Of a stretch of 64,000 nt of DNA, positions 61,170 through 64,000 are shown one piece after another. The DNA lies in NCBI GenBank assembly GCA_020137815.1, contig CM035354.1, positions 1,567,422 to 1,631,421 on the forward strand, written 5' to 3'. This stretch comes from Hormiphora californensis. Its lineage: Eukaryota > Ctenophora > Tentaculata > Cydippida > Pleurobrachiidae. Every line of letters starts with the position of its first letter. The stretch's first letter is position 1. The notes under the pieces are model-generated. The model made no database searches. It saw nothing but the letters and a program-made list of their open reading frames with translations, and had not been told where the DNA came from. Both the position numbers and the translations under genes were made by a program.

Positions 61170-61594
61170 ACCCTCTCGACATCCCCGATCCAATCGACCC
61201 CTTAGCTAAACCAAAGCCCCTCTCCCTCATGTTAAGTGTTGAATCCCTTCACCCCCTACTGACTGTTGACTCCTTCCCCACAAGCCTGTGGATCTTCGAG
61301 AAACGTGCCCTTTGTTTTCAGTGTGGCTAGCGATTTTCCTCGCACGGGGACGGACTAAATTTCGGACTGTTTTTAGTGTGTTTGATTTTCTATATTTTGT
61401 TCATTATTAAATTTCTTCAATCAAATCAATCAAATCTTACCCAAATGTTATCACCCCACTCAGACTCCCCTCACCTGCTTTGACTCATTTCACCCTCTAT
61501 TGAATCCTCCCACCCCATATTGACTCCTCTCCCTCTTTTTGACTCCCTTCCAGGGCTGGCTCCAGGGGGTGGTGAGGGGGTGAGCACCCAAAAC
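61170..61594. other. Spacer with CCCCTATTGAATCC repeat
   Basis: Degenerate repeats around 61190-61270 and 61440-61550 match those between the other zinc-finger copies. No gene is seen. Confidence 0.5.
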
Positions 61595-62745
61595 TTTAAG
61601 GGCATCTCCCGGAGTTCTCTGGTCTTGTTGAGGGTGTAGTTAAGGACTTCAAACTTCTGCTCATGCAGCAGCATATCGTTTCTTCTCGACCATTCTGCTA
61701 TCTGTTCTAGATTTTCTTGTAGGGCATCCCTGTCTTGAGTCTTCCAATCCAGTAATTGCTTGGCGGCTTTTGGTGTCGTCCGCGAAGGTAAGCGTACCTC
61801 CAGTCGTCCGGGATGCCAAGTCGCACACATAATATGATGAATAGAAGGGGTCCAAGCACAGATCCCTGGAATCTGGATGACACTGCTGGATGACACTCTC
61901 GGCCCTGGAACATGCTCCGTCTATCACCACAGTCTGTGACCTTCCAGTGAGGAAGGCTCTGATCCACTGAAGTAGTCTTCCTCTGACATCATATCTTTTC
62001 AGTTTATGTCGAAGGTTTTAGTCACGTGGCTGATTAGTGCTACCGGTCGGTAATTCTCAGCTATACTTTTGTTTCCTTTCTTGAAGATGGGGGCTATCTG
62101 CTGTCTCTTCAACTCCTCCGGAATACTTCCCTCTGCAAAGGATTCTGTCCACAGGGGGTAGGCTAAGTAGCTTGAAAGTCCCTTAAAATGAGAGCCGGAA
62201 TTCCATCTTTGGGTGACGCTGAGTGTGGTTTCAATTCCGCAAGTGCTTCCTCGATATCTGCCGATGTGAAGGTAATGTCGGTCAGCTCCTCTGTCTGCTC
62301 CTCGATACCTAGAAGGGCGTCCTCTACCTTTACCTGAGATTGATCGCTGAACACCTTGACGTACTGGGTCTGGAGGATCTCGGCCTTTTCCAAGGGGTCA
62401 TCAGTAAGGGCTCCACTCGGCGTTAGTAGGGGTTCGATGTTTGAGTGTGTTTTCCTCTTGCTATTCGCATAGGAAAAGAAGACGTTCGGGTTAGTCTTGA
62501 TCTGGGTCACAATCTTGTCCTCTTCTGGTTGATTAAATGCGCCTTGATGGCTGTTATAGCGACTGCAATGAGTTCTTCTAGCTTTTCCACTCTCGAACGG
62601 CTGGAGCCTTTCTTTAGAAGTTTAGCTATTCTTCGGTTGATTTGTCTCCTCTTTGACTTGAGTTTGGTGAAAATTCTCATTTTCGGGGGCTTCGCCCTCA
62701 TCAAGACATGCCGGTGCTTTGCAGACAGCATGAAGCTGAAGGAAG
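61595..62745 (-). pseudogene. Decayed CR1/jockey-like reverse transcriptase fragment
   Basis: Minus-strand pieces in shifting frames follow the order of a non-LTR reverse transcriptase. A Lys/Arg-rich pre-RT part (62731-62507), NPNVFFSYANSKRK and TSADIEEALAELKPHSASPKDGIP (62510-62163), and IAPIFKKGNKSIAENYRPV come first. FQGSVLGPLLFII and LTFADDTK follow near 61790-61880. Several frameshifts and stops separate them, and both ends are truncated. It is an old dead copy, unrelated to the RTE-like and PHD-type elements elsewhere in the window. Confidence 0.8.
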
Positions 62746-62749
62746 TTTA

Positions 62750-63429
62750 AAACAATATTGTTTTGATTTTCCAAATGAGACCGGAAATTAGATCCCGCTT
62801 CGGATGATTCAAATGATTCTGGTCTTATTTTTCAAATATTCTCACTCTCAAGTCGGATTTATCAATGCCTAAAACGTGTCAAAATTGTTAAAAATGCTTA
62901 AATTTGGGAGCCTGTGCCCCCCAAACCCCCTGCCATAGCTCCCTACGTGCCCTTCGGCCGCTACGGTCACACATACAAAATGTTGGGAATAGTTGCCTCC
63001 AGCCCCCTGGAAATATCGGGCTGGAGCCAGCCATGCTCCCTTCATCCATCCTCCTAGCCCTACTGACTACTCTATTGAATCATCCCACCCCGGACCCCCT
63101 ATTGGCTCTCTTCCCCTATTGACTCCTCTCAAGCCCTACAACTGACTCCTCTCATCCCCATTGACTCCCCTCACCCCCTATTGAATACTCCCCTAACACC
63201 CTGGCCTATTGATGTATCAGTTCAAAACTCAGTCATTTCTCAACCAATTTCAAAAATCCTTGGATCATTGCCAATTGCGAAAATGGCAAAAAATTTTTAC
63301 TGAATGTTACCTACTCAGTTCGCATTTTGTTTCCAATGAAATTGGAGATAAAATGCAAAATGATTACCATTTAGTCGTGCAAAAGTTCAATAACATAACT
63401 TAGGACAAACTTGCAATCTAATTTACTCC
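62750..63429. other. Unassigned intergenic sequence
   Basis: No supported gene. CCCTATTGACTCC-type repeats reappear at 63040-63210. CCAGCCCCCTGGAAATATCG at 62999 and similar GGCTGGCTCCAGGGG at 61554 are inverted relatives. Confidence 0.45.
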
Positions 63430-63641
63430 TTGATTTTCAGAGTTTTTATTATTCTCTCTGGGCTGTACAAATGAACCAGACGGTGATTTATTTATTGAAA
63501 CTCAAACTTTCATCATCTACAACGTAAAACTATTTATTGAGCCTGATGAAGAGGTAGATCCTCGAAACTTGTTGCGATAATAAATCACCGGCTGGTTCAT
63601 TTGTACAGCCCAGAGAGAATAATAAAAACTCTGACAATCAA
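63430..63641. mobile_element. 212-bp hairpin element
   Basis: The first about 60 bases (TTGATTTTCAGAGTTTTTAT and on through CTGGGCTGTACAAATGAACC) pair with the last 60. A short unpaired centre includes GAGCCTGATGAAGAGG. Confidence 0.85.
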
Positions 63642-64000
63642 ACATGAGGCTAATAAACAGTTATCCGATCACCCAACTGTCTAATTTACTCTTCATGCTA
63701 TTACAGCTAGGGGTGGCCAAATCGACCACCCTTTCTAATGAGTTATGAGTAATGAAAATGGATAGGTGATATACCCCCCCCCCCCCCCCCCCTCAACCCC
63801 TCCCCTCCCCACGCATGAGGGTGAAACGATGAGGTTGCGCGCGCCGCGGTACGCGCCTTTTATGAAAAGTTTTCACTTTTCAAATGTCAGCACTCGTTTC
63901 ACGACCGATCCCGTTCGACAACTTCCAGACTTAAAGATTGAGTCTTGACTTGGACATAAACACAACCCGATCCTTGTCAATGTCGGTGGGTCGAGAAAGG
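63642..64000. other. Terminal spacer with poly-C tract
   Basis: A C run at 63773-63792 precedes a GC-rich patch (GCGCGCGCCGCGG) near 63837. Nothing else is supported. Confidence 0.5.

Overview
The window is nuclear DNA from an animal. Genes are split by many short GT-AG introns, several in-phase exon chains encode typical metazoan proteins, and about half of the sequence is repeats. The gene set (TIR plus galectin, trypsin-CUB-LDLa, endoglycoceramidase, KRAB-less C2H2 fingers, a PHD-finger retroelement, RTE/CR1-type retroelements) points to an invertebrate. I suspect an early-branching lineage such as a sponge or cnidarian, but nothing here proves the phylum.

Layout. 0-3.1 kb: pyrimidine tracts and a 1.34 kb near-perfect palindrome. 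3.3-7.2 kb: ten-exon serine protease-CUB-LDLa gene. 8.1-10.4 kb: four-exon endoglycoceramidase-like GH5 gene. 12.4-15.7 kb: seven-exon gene joining a TIR domain to galectin-like domains. 16.2-22.4 kb: a 34-bp tandem array, two exons of an unrecognised gene, a 1.25 kb inverted repeat and a 5'-truncated RTE-like element. 24.2-25.5 kb: homopolymer-swollen sequence that is probably not reliable. 25.5-30.4 kb (minus): URI1 prefoldin-like gene with a plus-strand gene fragment in its third intron and a motif-dense 78-bp array against its start codon. 31.5-33.5 kb (minus): intronless glycogen branching enzyme. 36-40.9 kb: a 32-bp satellite. 41.0-42.6 kb (minus): F-box gene. 42.9-46.6 kb: giant fold-back with internal satellite and a nested hairpin. 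47.5-50.6 kb: intact PHD-finger/reverse transcriptase ORF. 51.0-53.4 kb: NUDT8-like Nudix gene and COQ5. 54.0-61.2 kb: four tandem SUMO-motif-rich zinc-finger genes, the last split by a TA-flanked long-TIR element. 61.6-62.7 kb: dead CR1-like element. The rest is hairpins and low complexity.

The genes do not form a pathway. URI1 (chaperone), GBE1 (glycogen), NUDT8 and COQ5 (mitochondrial CoA and ubiquinone metabolism) are housekeeping. The protease, the glycolipid hydrolase and the TIR-galectin protein could all act at the interface with food or microbes. The TIR-galectin fusion is the best candidate for an undescribed system: a sugar-reading module tied to a TIR domain that keeps its catalytic-type glutamate. 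The second theme is structural: at least nine hairpin or fold-back elements, and repeated local duplication of exon edges at several unrelated genes.
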